Source: Bombyx mori (taxonomy: Eukaryota; Arthropoda; Insecta; Lepidoptera; Bombycidae). Taken from it: DNA of 64,000 nucleotides. The notes under the pieces are model-generated. The model was not told the origin of the DNA. It worked only from the letters and a program-made list of their open reading frames with translations, and did not search any database. Below, one piece after another: positions 23,398-37,600 of the stretch. Made by a program: the position numbers and the translations under genes. The DNA is taken from NCBI RefSeq assembly GCF_030269925.1, contig NC_085114.1:13968001-14032000 (forward strand), read 5' to 3'. Within the stretch, counting starts at the first letter, position 1; each line of letters opens with the position of its first letter.

Positions 23398-23896
23398 TAA
23401 ACACCATATTTATCACGAGATCCGTCATTGGACACATCAACCACGCTAGGGCATCGTAATGAGTATTCGACGTAATCGCCTGTTTCCTCTTTTCCCTCTG
23501 TACATTGCAAAGCGTTGTTTTGTAAAACCGGTCCGAGGTCGACTGTAGAATCGATGAGGCAACGGATATTATGTTTGGAATAAAAACACTTACCTGTTTA
23601 AATAGACAACGTTTGGAATTATGAGTTAAAGAAGAAAGAGAGAGAGTGTCAAATTGTTGTTTTTAATGCGACATCGTACATAGTTCATTAACAATGAACT
23701 TCAGAAATGTTAGGGTCATACCTATAGCTTCGAGCTTGCATATTTGTGGTTTAATGATGAAATTTTGTGTAATAAATCTAACAAATAATTATATACTGTA
23801 ATCTATTCTGTAAACAACCGATCATGATGATGGTTAGCTTTTTCATGAATACATAGATTGTCTTTCAACCAGAAAAATGAGTACTGTTCCCAAAAG

Positions 23897-24138
23897 TCTT
23901 AATGGTAGTAGGGCATTTTGTGATCCCGCGGGGGCTGGTACAACCACCCTGCCTATTTCTGCCGTGAAACAGTAATGCGTTTCGGTTCGAAGGTTGGTAC
24001 AACCGTTGTACTATAAAACTAAGACTTAGAACTCATGTCGCAAGGTGAGTGACGGCATTTGTGTTGGTGATGCATATGGGCTCTTGTAACCACCAAACAA
24101 CAGGCCATAAGCTCGTCTTCCCATATAAGCATTAAAAA
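23897..24138 (+). mobile_element. Diverged Bm1 SINE
   Basis: ACCCTGCCTATTTCTGCCG and GCAGTAATGCG-type segments are recognisable, ending CATATAAGCATTAAAAAAA. Confidence 0.65.
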
Positions 24139-24217
24139 AAGGCATGTAAAAGTAGTATATAATATATGAAGCATTATATTCAGTCAAACTATTTGCGATC
24201 CTTCCGGCGTTAATTTT

Positions 24218-24540
24218 TTTTCCTACCTGTTCTGATAGCCCTGAGAGGCTATTTCAGCTTCTCCTCGACGTGTAGGTGAGCTCACGGGGCTCAAACCGGA
24301 GTGTTGCTAACACTGACCCCAGCAAGAGCAGTGCTTCGCCGAATCTACCACTGGATCGGAAACGCGACCCACTGAAAAGATTCGGCGAGAAACTCAGTGG
24401 ATTGTGTCTATGGGTTAATTTTCTCGTCGAGCCCTTCGTCACTAGCGACGGGTTCGGCGAGGACGGTGACCGGTGCTTTTGCACCGTTAATGGATCGGGA
24501 GGATCCGTAATGACGTGTATATGGCGACGTTTAGTCCTAT
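24218..24540 (-). mobile_element. LINE family A 3' end
   Basis: TTTTTTTTCCTACCTGTTCT to GGATCCGTAATGACGTG. Confidence 0.6.
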
Positions 24541-24896
24541 TCACATACATACATTGATGTATCTGACATCAATGCCATTTCAACATCATTATTTTTCATT
24601 ATTTTTTTTTTTTTTTTTTATTGTATTTTTTTACTTGTTTTTTCGTTTATTTGTAAATATTTTTAAAAATTAAAAAAAAAAAAATTTGAAAATAAAACAA
24701 AATAAAAAAGCCCGCTGAGTTTGTTTTGCCTGTTCTTCTCAGGACTGTGGCTTTTTTTCGGAACCGGTGGTAGAGTTACCATTGTTATTTATATTTTGAC
24801 ATTCAACAAGTGTGTTATACTGACATCTAAGTTGAAATAAATGATTTTGAATTTGAAAACAATATAAATTAACGTATTCTCTGCTTTGTTCCAGAT

Positions 24897-25060
24897 TAGG
24901 GTTTATATAACTCCAACGACGAAAACGATTCGAGCTTCGTGCTGTAGAAACTCTCAGCCCCTCGAAATATTGTATAGAATCGCTCGGTGACTGCCAGGCA
25001 TTGACACATCACTGCACTGCTCTTGTATGATAAACGTCTTAGAAATAAAAGATTAAAAAA
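24897..25060 (+). other. Possible exon or polyadenylated insert
   Basis: Acceptor-like TCTGCTTTGTTCCAG is followed by about 150 bases of higher complexity that end in AATAAA and an A-run. It could be a terminal exon of a short plus-strand transcript or an old polyadenylated insertion. Confidence 0.25.
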
Positions 25061-25125
25061 AAAAAACGAAAAAAATAATATAATACGAACTAACGCCCTC
25101 TCGGTGGCCACGAAGAGGGATATTT

Positions 25126-25165
25126 ATTATACTTTATTATTATTATTATTATTATTATATATGCA
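25126..25165 (+). repeat. (ATT)n microsatellite
   Basis: About ten TTA units followed by TATATGCATATATAA. A CRE-like TGACGTCA lies at about 25198. Confidence 0.7.
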
Positions 25166-25493
25166 TATATAAATCGGAGAAAAGTGATCTCTAAAGTGAC
25201 GTCACAATATTAATTGAATTGTGATCTTGTTAATTAGTTAGCCGTGTCGCATTTCGTATTGCCCGTATTTATTGTAGTTAATATTCTTTTATTACGTTGT
25301 AAATATCAACAATATTTATATGTTACATGTGACATCGCGTTATACTATAATACTAGTCATCGATCTAGTGTGTGTTTATTGTAAAATCATAATTTAATTG
25401 TTACTAAAAGAAATAATTAACGAAAACTTCGGTCGAGTGCACTGAAGGCAAGAAGGGAATTCGTGTTTGAGAGCAAGTTACGTAACTGTCAAG

Positions 25494-25628
25494 ATGCAGA
25501 CTCAATTAGGATCAGGCAATGATCTGCAGAGGAGCTACAGGATCCAGGACTTCGCCACGCCTGGCGTCATCATGAGGGAGCGGAGCTTCGTACGTCCTCA
25601 GTCGCATCACAACATGCATCATCACCAG
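25494..25628 (+). CDS. MIF4G gene exon 1 (long form)
   Basis: ATG at 25494 in the context gtcaagATGC. The exon encodes 45 residues ([20 protein letters not shown], then RERSFVRPQ and a His-rich HHNMHHHQ) and ends CAG|GTAAAC in phase 0. The open frame continues upstream to 25467 without an ATG, so 25494 is the chosen start. The 5' end of the exon is not resolved; a possible acceptor is the TTTATTGTAG ending at 25277. Confidence 0.75.
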
Positions 25629-28600
25629 GTAAACAGACTTAATAGAACTCAGCTTAATAAGTATTTTCTTTGGTTTTCAGCAATCGTAGATATAATTAAA
25701 GCTGTTAAGGAACGCCAAATTAAATCGTAAAAATAAGCATAATTGTGTAGTTTAATTGTTTTATTTTGTTCTGAATTTTAGTGGTGGTAGGACCTCTTGT
25801 GAGTCTGCGCGGGGAGGTACCACCACCCTGCCTATTTCTGCCGTGAAGCAGTAATGCGTTTCGGTTTGAAGAGTGGGGCAGCCGTTGTAACTATACTTGA
25901 GACCTTAGAACTTATATCTCAAGGTGGGTGGCGCATTTACGTCGTAGATGGCTATGGGCTCCGTCCCACCTGGTGTTAAGTAGTTACTGGAGCCCATAGA
26001 CATCTACAACAAAAATGCGCCATCCATCTTGAGATATAAGTTCTAAGGTCTGAGTATAGTTACAACGGCTCAACTAGGTTCGAGAGAAAAGCTAACAAAA
26101 CCTTCTACACGTTAATTACTACAACTAATGTTGATACGATTATATACTGTAATAAAACTGCATGTTTTGCCAGGAAAACCTATTGCAATGCCTAATGCTT
26201 ATAATAGAATAGAGTTATTAATTTTTTTACTTTGTTCTGTGTTCAAACTGGATTTCACCAGTTTCAGTCGCGCCTTGCGCATTTGATTATCGGCAAATAT
26301 TCTGCTACAACATTCAATGTTTAAAATACAAGTGAGCGGCAATTGAATGCACCAATTATTTTTATGATTAATAAGTTAGACGAGCTGTTTTTCTTCAAAT
26401 TTAGACTCTTCTCTCCCTGTTCAGAATAATTTTCAACGGCAAAGTCAAGAATTGTATAACAATTTAAATTTCATTAAACATTACTCCAATAATATGTGTT
26501 CCTTAAAAATTGTCATTATTTTTTAACTATTACCTTTTAAATTTTAATAAGATATAATTAGATTTATGCGTTCGTTCAATAGTGCGCGAACAAACAAAAC
26601 AGAAGAGACAGAAAATAATCCAAAAATCGGTCATTAGTTTTTGGTCTATCGCTGTTCTTTAATTAGCCCCTTTGTATTATTTACCATTCTTCATTGTATT
26701 TAGCCTAGCATTGTATCTAGCGTAGTCTTTACTCCACGAAACCTGCTTATAGTGTAAGTACTGTCTGTCATACCCGATCCTGTAGACCGAATGGTATTTT
26801 TTTTTATTGCTTAGATGGGTGGACGAACTCATAGCCTAGTGTTAAGTGGTTACTGGAGCCCATAGCCATCTACAACGTAAATGCGCCACCCACCTTGAGA
26901 TATAAGTTCTAAGATATCAGTATAGTTACAACGGCTGCGTCGGCTGCCCCACCCTTCAAACCGAAACGCATTACTGCTTCACGGCAGAAATAAGCAGGGC
27001 GGTGGTACCTACCCGCGCGGACTCACAAGAGGTCCTGCCACCAGTATGGTAAACAGTCGACGTCGCCCTAAATACGTCATTACAGATCCTCCCGATCCAT
27101 TAACGGTGCCAGCGAACCCGTCGCTTGCGACGAAGGGCTCGACGAATGAATTAACCCATAGACACAGCCCACTGAGTTTTTTGCCGGATCTTCTCAGTGG
27201 GTCGCGTTTCCGATCCGGTGGTAGATTCTGCGAAGCACTGCTCTTGCTAGGGCCAGTGTTAGCAACACTCCCGGTTTGAGCCCCGTGCGCTCATCTACAC
27301 GCCAAGGAGAAGCTGAAATAGCCTCTCAAGGCTATCAGCATAGATAGGTAAAAAAAAGTACAGATAACATAAAGCTTTCATTGTGATCCTCATTTTCAAC
27401 TTAGATCAGCAAAAGTGCTATTGCTGATCGAAGTTGTACAAACACACCCGTTGTTACTGGTTTTCTATATGTATTGATAAAAACATGTATGTTTTACATT
27501 GCGCGCTCTTGTTCTCTGAAGTTTTCATTTTCATGGACGATTCTTTCGCAACAGTTAGGCTGTAGCTGAAGTTGAGTAATTAATTCGTTCGAAAATGTTT
27601 TTGCTGCAAATCCAAGCGATGCAAAATATGAATACTCAAAACCTATATTGACTTTACAACATACTCTTTGTTGACAAATATCAAATATATATTTGCGTTG
27701 GATATGTGGGCGACTACCGCACCCACAACCGAAACACGTAATCTAAGACCTTTTGAATGATTTGCGAAACAGTAAATTTTCAGGTGTGGCTCAATTTTGT
27801 AATTTAATCATTGAAAGTTTTTGTTATTTTAATATTTAATTTTACAAAATTAAACGTACACGTTCGAATCAACATCGACTGTATCAAAATGTTTTATGGT
27901 TTAATCTCGCTCGTTTATCATTTTTAATTTTATTATTTCCAACGTTGGGTATACTTTAGAATTTTCTTGGTCACATACTATTGGAAGTACATTTTGTCAT
28001 GTCATCAAAGTCTTAGTGAGAATCGCTGGGTCACGCCGGATGCGGGTGGCAACGAACCAGCCACACTGGACATCAATTGGAAAGGCCTATATTCAACAGT
28101 GGACAATGGACAGGCTGAGATGATGATGATAATGCGAAGACTGAAGAACATACGATACAGGTCGCGTAGATTAATCATATAGTATCATCAGGGAACTGCG
28201 CATCGGCATTGAAGGCGCTGACATGGTTGTGAGTTCGTCCAAAAGAGTTATGTCCCGTTGTGCGTTGGATATAACTTTTAGTTTTTGTGTATGGCAATCG
28301 GATTTTAACTGGATTTATTAGTGACGTTTCCTAATCTAAGGATGTCTGGTATATAGACTATTGACACCTTGGCTGTGACAAATAAAATCATAAACCTTCA
28401 TCTCGTGCGGCGGAGCGTCGAAATGCGCCCCCGACGATATTTCTATCAGTGCGTAGCAGGTCTTTCTCGAACCACCAGCACTAGGGTATATTAAAATGCT
28501 AGAAGTTTTCCGAAAACATACTTTGTACGGATTTATAGTATTTAGTTGTCGGTGTCGAACTCTGAACAAACACCTGAAATAATCGGTCCGCACTAGTGAC

Positions 28601-31600
28601 AGGGACGTGGTTTTTTTTTTATCCCCACCAGCTGAAAGTATCGCGGCGGGCCGATGTGTGTATGTCCAGCAGTGAAGATGTGGTACTTACGAATCGAAAG
28701 ATGTTACTACCCTCGTAGTCAGTGTGCTTAGTGCAAGCTGTGGTGCACGTTTCTTAACTCGATAGCGTAAAAGTTAAGCCAATTTTGTATGCAATTGGAA
28801 TAGCGCCCCTAGCGGCAAACGTACGCAAACGATCCCATTCCATACAAATATGAGCTAACTTTTACGCTATCGAGAACGTTAAAAAACTCGCACTAAGCAC
28901 ACAGATCAAAACAGATCGCTGTGTAATTCAGAATAAAGTTTCAAATACATTTTAGGTGAATGTTGAAAGTTTTTAAAGTATGTATTTGAGCAGATACCGG
29001 TGAGTCATGAGATGGGTCATACAAATTTTATGCTACAAAGTCAAGAAGATTCCTCACAGATTCACACGATACATATTACTCACTTTTTGTCGATGAAATA
29101 TTTGATTGCGCTACTGAGCTTAAAATAAACGATGACAGCTCATTAAGTCACCTTATTTGTTGGAAGCATTTCTAGTAAAATATATGCGTTTTTCTTTGTG
29201 TATGTACATCTTTTTACAAAGTAATTCGAAATACCAACTTAATGAATCGCTGTAGTAATATGGAATGTATAAGTAAATATGTGCGCTTGTGACAGCTGAC
29301 ATTTCAATTGTTGTCAGACAGTAGATCAAAATTTTTATATCTAATGTTGCCGTTTCTAAAACCTATAGTCCATAGCCTATATAGCCCTACATACTTATTT
29401 TATAGACTATATAGTATACTTGTAGATAATTTTACTAATTATTCGGAAGTTTAGTTTTGTAAATGTACTCACCGTCCAACAAAATCCATTTAGAAATTTT
29501 GACTTTTATACACTATAGTACATCATTACTAGACTGCACTGGTTCCACCAGCCTGATGATGTTCTGCCACGAAGTTCTCCAGCCTTCTTTCTTAGTACTT
29601 ATTGCTTCCTACTTAGTGATTGAATAGCCGTCATCATAATATCTGTAACTCAGACCTCATCCTAAAGACTGCTGATATTTACTTTGTGCATTATTTAGGA
29701 TCCAGTAACAACCCAATCAAGTCGCATGGATTTACTTTTCATCAGGCCAGATTAAAAGAGCATAAATTATAATAAGAGCACCAGATAAAAGGCAGTTCAT
29801 CTTACATATTGTCTATATTTATAGATTAAATAAGTCCGTTTCTTTTGACAGTTTTCAAATAATGGGAAACGACGGAGTATGATCCTCACCAACGCAAAGG
29901 GAAAACCGACTCTAGAAATCTACAGACCACCAGGTAATTGACCAAAAAGACTGAATTAATTTTAAAATCAAAAACTACAAAGTAATGATACCTATTGATA
30001 ATTATAAAACTATAAACAAGTAAATTGTTCTCATAAATCTCATTGTTTTGTTTCCCAACAAGTAATATTACGATAACAATTATATTTCCCAAAAATTTAC
30101 CTACTTTTCAAGGTAAAATACGTAGAGTTTTAATCGTGTCAATTTGAATTTAAATACCTAATTTTTTTTAAACTATTTTTTGTGTATTTTCTGAAACACG
30201 CATTCTATTTGCTTAAAACATGATCCTTTTTTCATTTTCATTATATCTTGCACATTAATCCATTATATACTAGTTAATTTAAGTACCACGTTATATTTTC
30301 TGTCGCGAAGCAGTCATGTGTTCCGGTGTGAAGGGTGAGGCAGTCATCAATTAAGACTCCAACAGAATGTCTGAACACGACGTCCACGGTCGCTCGTTCA
30401 TAAAATACGTAAATAAATACACTAAGTACCCAATTATAAGGTTCATTACATTTAATTTTACAAGCAGAACTATATTATGTTATTATGTAAAATAATGAAA
30501 TAAAAAGGCAGTACATAAATATGTAATCTTTTAAATAGATATAGGATCTTTTTGTATAAATTGCGATCTCTTTTTACGAATTGGCCGGCAAACGTCATAA
30601 CGTAAATTTGGCGCCAAAATTAAAAATAAACAAAATCTCGTATTTGGAACGGCACGCACGACAGTCTGATGTTTGCGACGTTTGTTGAAAGTCAGATTTT
30701 CTGAATTTTCTGTGGATAATAGAAAATTATTTTATTGTCGTAATGTCTCGTTGTATTGTGAAGCAGTCGTTAGCTCAGCCCGTGGTCGCGCCCGGGGGTC
30801 AGGTTACGCCGGTGTCGGTTACACAAGTGTCCGTGAGTTCGGTGTCTGTGACGTTACCTTCGGTTCCACCAGTTTGCGATGCTTCAGGTTTGAGACATTT
30901 GCTCTTATTAAAACGAATACTCTAAATTTAAAGTATCATTAGAATAACAAGCATAGATTTCAAGTAGATTACTATATAAACAGATGGCATAATATTATAT
31001 AGGCTGCCTCTAATATAACTAAGATCTCTGTAAAGTGTACGTATTACATTTTACTGAAATAATTAGTGTATTACTGCGTTCACATTCCGTGAAATCACAA
31101 TCCTTCGTAAAGGTAGCTTTTAGCTGCATCAGCTCGGCAAAGTGCTCCTCCCATCCCGTAATAATAATCGTCCGTCTTTTAAATGTGAGCATTATAAAAC
31201 ACTTCACTTAACGTGTAAGTTTTATTGCGAAAAACAGGACATTCAACAATAACAAACAATTTCATAGGAACGTATTGATCAGTTTGGGTCAGATATTCAT
31301 CGAAGTGGGCATTTTATCGATTTTCCTCACTAATTCCAATTCATATATTATAATTATTTTTTTGGATTAAATAAATCATTTTTTTAAGAGTTCCGCCTTT
31401 TCCTTTCTAACATTTAAAAGGGATGTAACGGAGCGCTTACAATAAATTACAGAAATACAATAAGTAATTCATGAAAGTTTTTCTTCTTACTCAACACAGC
31501 GAGACCCTTGTTATACAAGCCCAAGCGTTTTAATATAAATAACGCCATTTGTATTGCTTCTTCATGGCCTTATTGTACTGTGTGAGGTCGACGCAGTATG

Positions 31601-34600
31601 TATACCTCGCCCGATGACGCTGATATGGTCTCTTAAGACAATCAGCTAAGGTAGAAAAAAAAACATGCCCCATTTTCCATTCAAGGCCTACCATACGTCA
31701 TCTCTGCACTCACTCCCTTCACCCGCATATGCTCTTTAGCACAGTCAGTCCAAGTCTTTAGAAAACCCCAGTTAGTATTGCTATCGATTATAACGGGTAA
31801 CATAAAAACTAGTTAGGTTGAAGTGAGATATTAGAATGGGTCTTTGGAGGAACAGTTTAGCTGTACCCGGCTCGATAGTCTGATACGCACGGGTCGTCAC
31901 AAAGTCTCCCGATTACGTCTACTCAAAGGTAAACCTTGACAAAATTTTTAAAATATTAAAATCAAGTGGGCCATTAGGCTTTGAAATAGTAGTGATTAGG
32001 ATTGGGGATTGAATAAATAAATAAATAATAAATATTTACTAACAATCACGCCACGTTAACTGGTCCCGTATTAGGCTCGTAAAGAACTTGTATTATAGGT
32101 AACAGGCAACGGAAATAAATGTAAGATTTTTATTATACACATACATATTATTATATTTAATATACATCCATAGCCCTGGAAAAGACATTTTATATTTATC
32201 ATACAAATATCTTCCTTTGGCGGGATACGAACCCGCGACCCCCTTGTGTAGTGACCATGTCACTTCCCACTACACCAGACGGACGTTAAAAAAGAATAGT
32301 ATCATCTCAAGCATCATTGTGCGCACCTCGGCGTTGGAACATCTCCTGTGCTTCCGATTGCACAGGCGGTAAAAGCACGTACGGGTTATTTCCGAGAAAA
32401 TATGATGTTTCATTTGTCAAACTACATATTTATTATTAATAAAACATACTTCATATTAAAAAAATTATCACTGAAACGGTCAGTCATAAATAAAAATGTA
32501 CACTATTTTGCGAATTATATATTTTGTTTGCATCATGTAATCGAAATTACTAGTTTTTAAACTAGCATATTGTTCGTTTAAGAAGGAAATGCGTTTTTAA
32601 TCACGTAATGAAAATGTGTTTATTATTACGCAAAACTATGTATACAAGTCGATTAGCTATTTCCTTACAATATTGCAAAAATGATTGTGATTAATTTACA
32701 ACTGACGCAACTGATGGTTATAGTAATTTTTATTGGTCATTTTTCTAATTCACTTTGAATTTTATCGGAATCCCTTTCAACCACGTAGTATTTTTTTTAT
32801 TGGCTTTGTAGGCAGACGAGCATAAGGTCCACCTGATGGTGAGTGATCACCGTCACTCATAGACGTTATTAATGGCAGGGGCAGAACCAAGTCGCTGCCT
32901 ACCGCTTAATACTCTCCACAAGCATCGTTTGAAGAAGGACATGTCATAGCGCTCGGGAAACACCGTGGAGGTGAGTTTATTCCATAGCCGGAAGTCTAAT
33001 GAAGAGGCTAGTTCTTAATGAGTAAAATGTAGTCAGCCTCAGAGGCATTTTTGGTTGGTGTTGCTACGTGCTTATTGTCAAACTTCTGAAAATAAAACAC
33101 GTTTGAAACTCCAGCGTTGTTGTGTGCAACACGATTTCCAGCTGAATAAATCTGTATTTTGAGATATGTCGTGATCGTATCTGGCAATGTTCCATCATTA
33201 TTCATTCATTTGAACCTCGTGCTCGTAGCTGTCACTTCCGGCGATGATGACGCGCCATCGTGTACCGAAAGCCTTTTTATGACGACGTTTGCGATAGATG
33301 AATTTAGAAATTATTGAAATTTATCAAGGATGAATCATTATTTACGTTGTAGATGTATATGGGCTCCAGTAACCACTTAACACCAGGTGGGCTGTGAGCT
33401 CGTCCACCCATCTATGCAATAAATAAAAAAATCCAGACATTGTCATTCTTGCTTTTGCCTTTCAAATACCTATTTCCTAATATATCCTCTTATTCATTAC
33501 AACCATACCCATATTCCAACTTCATCATTATATTTATTTGAATCATGAACACTTTAGCAGACGCACATCACTAGTAGTATCATTCTATCGATCTTTCCTA
33601 TCACCCTCTTCTCTTGACGAGCCGCGTTGACCGCCAGGTGTCCGCACAGACGGCGTGGTGTCAACGAACGCTGGTGCCGCCTGTACGACCACCACGGCGG
33701 CCGGCAGTGGTGCTGCGGCCACCAACAAGCTGAATGTGCACGCAAAGGAGTTCACAATGGCGAAACCGATTGACCTACACAACAGGTAAGTTAGATTATT
33801 ACCATAGCTGGCGTTACACTTGTGATTTAATAAATAGTAGTTTAAAAAAACTAACAAAATACGCTTTTATAGAAAATCAACTACAAAATAGAAAATAAAT
33901 TTGAATTATAATAAAAATAATGTAAGAAAAAATGATTTTATTGTAAAAAAGCGTGGTCTGCTTTTCAGGATATTATCAAAATAACTCTTCTACTTATATC
34001 TGTTCATAAAATATTTATAACTACTGATACCATGCACCCCACGCTTTTTTACAATAAAGTAGTTTTTTCTTACACTATTTTTAATTCAAATTTATTTTCT
34101 ATTTCTTAGTTGGATTTTCTATAAAAGTGTATTTTGTTAGTTTTTTTAAACTATTATTTATTTTTCATTTTTAGCTGAATTTCAAATTTTTTAATTTTTT
34201 TTTATTATTGTATTGTCATCGATCCTTAATAAGTATACCAAATTTAGAGTTAATCCGACGTTTTGAAGGGGGTCAAAATCATGTTCAAAGATTCCGTTAC
34301 ATACTAACATACGAACGTCTGAAGCTAATTCAGAAAGCGTATTAAAAAGTATTTGTGTCGTAGTTTTGAATTTGACAGTTTTGTAGTTTGTGTCGTTGTC
34401 GTGGCCTAAAGGATAAGACGTCCGCTGAATTCGTATGTAGCGATGCACCGGTGTTCGAAACCCATCGGCAGGTACCAATTTTTCCAATGAATTTGAAGGG
34501 TGGGGCAGCCGTTGTAACTATACTGAGACCTTAAAACTCATATCTCAAGGTGGGTGATGGCATTTACGTTGTAGATGTCTATGGGCTCCGGTAACCACTT

Positions 34601-37600
34601 AACACCAGGTGAGCTGTGAGCTCGTCCGATCTATGCAATAAAAATATATATAAATTAAACTTTACTACTGCGGGTCATTTGACTCATAGAAGACATTTAA
34701 ACTGTATACTTAGCTATTAAGCCCAGCCTAATAAGAATTAATGGGTATACCATGTATGTATATGGCATGGGTTGGAGTGCGGTCGTTTGGTCGGTGTGCA
34801 ACGTTTATAGCGCCCACTCCATTTGTGATGTAATGCTCTCGGCGGTCAGTTCGTGCTTCGTCATCCATTGGCTTATTTCCCTTTTAGCGGACGGGACACT
34901 GTGAAACCTTGACTTTGAGTACTTGAAGAATGAACTCGTCTAGCTATTATTTAGGCAAATTGAAAACATCGTGCAAACACATTCGACGTAATTACATAGT
35001 TTTGTTTCTATTCGTCTGATGAGATTAATCAAGATTGAACGTCTTAAATGAATGAGTAATTTTTGATGTTTTTCATGTTTCTGACCTTGCACGGATAGTT
35101 GTTTCTCATCTGCTTTAGTAACAACGTAACGAGCTGTGATGGTTGCCGTTGGCCGAGATCCAATTGAGGCATAACAAAAATCGCATGGACGATGTGCGAA
35201 GCTGTGATGTCTGTTGAGCGTAGGTGGGTGCGTCGCGTCGTCGCGAACGTAGTATCAATTGTATAGTTTTTGTTATCACTTTGTTGTCGAGAGTGGCGCG
35301 GCTCTGACGCGATTACGCCCGCGCAATCGAAGCGGGCCGCAGAACGCCAGTCCGCGCACACGCCGGGAGACGCGCGGAGTTCTCGCGACCGCGACCAAAC
35401 CAACACGAACAAACAATCGAACGCCTTCGAACGAACCTCAAAACTACCTCTCGCATCGCTGCCTGCTAATCTCTAGGCAAGAGCATTGACCACCGACCGA
35501 CGCCTGATCACAAGCTATATCTGCCCTCTGGGAATCCTCAATCGAGGCTGCTTGCCGGATATACGGGCTATTTATAAAATTCCGCCGTCGAGAGAGAAAT
35601 GAGACGTAATTTGTTGGTGGTTTTGCCAAGTTTGCACTGAGATTTGCAGCTTGATGATAGTGATAAACGCTGTAGCTAAAGTGTATATAAGGATTTATTT
35701 TAGAAGTGAAAGAGAGGTGCTATTTAGCGATCTAGTGAATTCTAGAAGATAAACTAATTTATTGAAAATGGTGCGAGGACGTTATTCTACTTCTGATGTG
35801 TGAGTATACGTGAGATAATCATTAATTGTACATAAAAATTAAACAATTATATAAATAGATTAATTTAATATATAAGTGAATCAATTTTATCCATGAGTCA
35901 GGCTGAAAATTTACCAACACATCTGTTCTTATACACGCAAATGCAATAATAAATAATATGATTGATAAAACACAAAACAATTCAAAGACTTGAAATTGTT
36001 AACTAGGTACAATATAAATTTTACAACTAATTTCAAATCTATCGATAATTTTAGACATAAACATTGCATTTAAGATTAATCTAAGAAGTACTGACCATTG
36101 ATACAATATATTATAATACACTGGGCGCCAAAAATCATACAGATTCCATTGTGAAATTATTTGCAGCGCATGAAACAATTTGAGGCGTTCGTGTATTAAG
36201 TTGATCTGTTGTCATGTTAGTCATTTCCTCATTGTCTTCACTGAGGATGTCGACCTCTTAAAGTGATACTTCATGCAGAAGCTTTGTTGATTCTAATAAT
36301 GGAAGATTCCATACTTGAAATAAGCGGAAGGTTTAATAATTATAGCACTTCTCACGTATGAATAGAGCAATCTTAAACTAATAAAGCATAAAATTTCGAA
36401 TTGCATAGATAAGTCAAACGATTTCAGTCACGTGTTTGAGTACTATAGATTGTATACTCAAACAGCAATAATTCGTTGTTAGTTATATTTAAGACAACTA
36501 GAGGTCCCGCAGTAGTCGAAATTCGCCTATAATAATTGGAATTGTAAGTTTGTACACTATTATGATTGTATTTTATACTTCTATAATCACAAACTTCACC
36601 AAGGCTACTCTATAAAAAATATTAATAAAGACAAACAATATTTAATTTTAATCTATTCTCAATTTGACCACAGACGTCAAGAACAAAAGTTTGACAATAA
36701 ATAGTTGCATGAGTGTGTGCGTCAAATACATGGTATGTAGTGTGTGTAATGTTTTCTTTATTGATTCAATGTATCTTTTATACATTATTTAAAAAAAATA
36801 TTAGCATTGTGCACTTCTTCTCTATATTCTCTATAAGTCTGAAAATTTTCATACTCCTCCGTCCGCGCATTTTTCGTAAAAGGGATACAAAGTTTTTCAC
36901 GTTGCTTCACGTATTAATATGTAGATTATGAAAAAATATATAAAAATTTGTGTGTTTATGTCTACATACGTATTGTGTTTAATGTTAATGTGTTCGACTT
37001 TTGAATGTGTTTGCACGTCGTGCATCCGAATCGGTTGAAAATTTGTACAGTTGTTGGCAATTGCGTGAAAGTTTCTGATATGGTACCGTCATTGTGCATT
37101 ACTTGTTGCTGGAGTCAGTTCAATAATAAAGTAATCATCATCATCATAGTCGGTTACTCTTGGTAGAGCAGTCGTAGTCATGTAGATTTCTTGTTTATTA
37201 AAGCCTTGATAGATATTCTCCATAGTTTGCGAACTGAGGCTTGGCGCACGCACTCGTTAAGCGGGGTTTTGGTAAGGTCTTTGACCGGATCAGTCCAGCG
37301 CATGCGACTCCGTCGAGATCTTTTACCATTGACTCTACCCTGAACAACAAGTATAAATAAAGTAATAAAGCTTCTTAAAGCTTAAAGCGTCGGATAATTA
37401 GGATGCAATACTCTTTTTTTTCTTACCTATTCTAGTAACCTCGAGGGGTTATTCTAGATTCGCCGAGCTTGTAGATGAGCTCACGGGACTCAAACCTGAC
37501 GACGTTGCTAACACGAACCCTAGCAAGAGCCGTGCTTCGCAGAATCTATCACCGGATCGGAATCGCGACCCACTGAGAAGATCCGGCGAGAAACTCAGTG

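Noticed and set aside
33585..33857. 90-codon minus-strand frame opposite the PAM2 exon
   Set aside because: It is a shadow of a GC-rich coding exon; the plus strand has splice sites, phase agreement and a recognisable motif.
35044..35412. 122-codon minus-strand frame near the internal promoter
   Set aside because: Composition is dominated by the CpG-rich promoter region; no domain, no splice partners.
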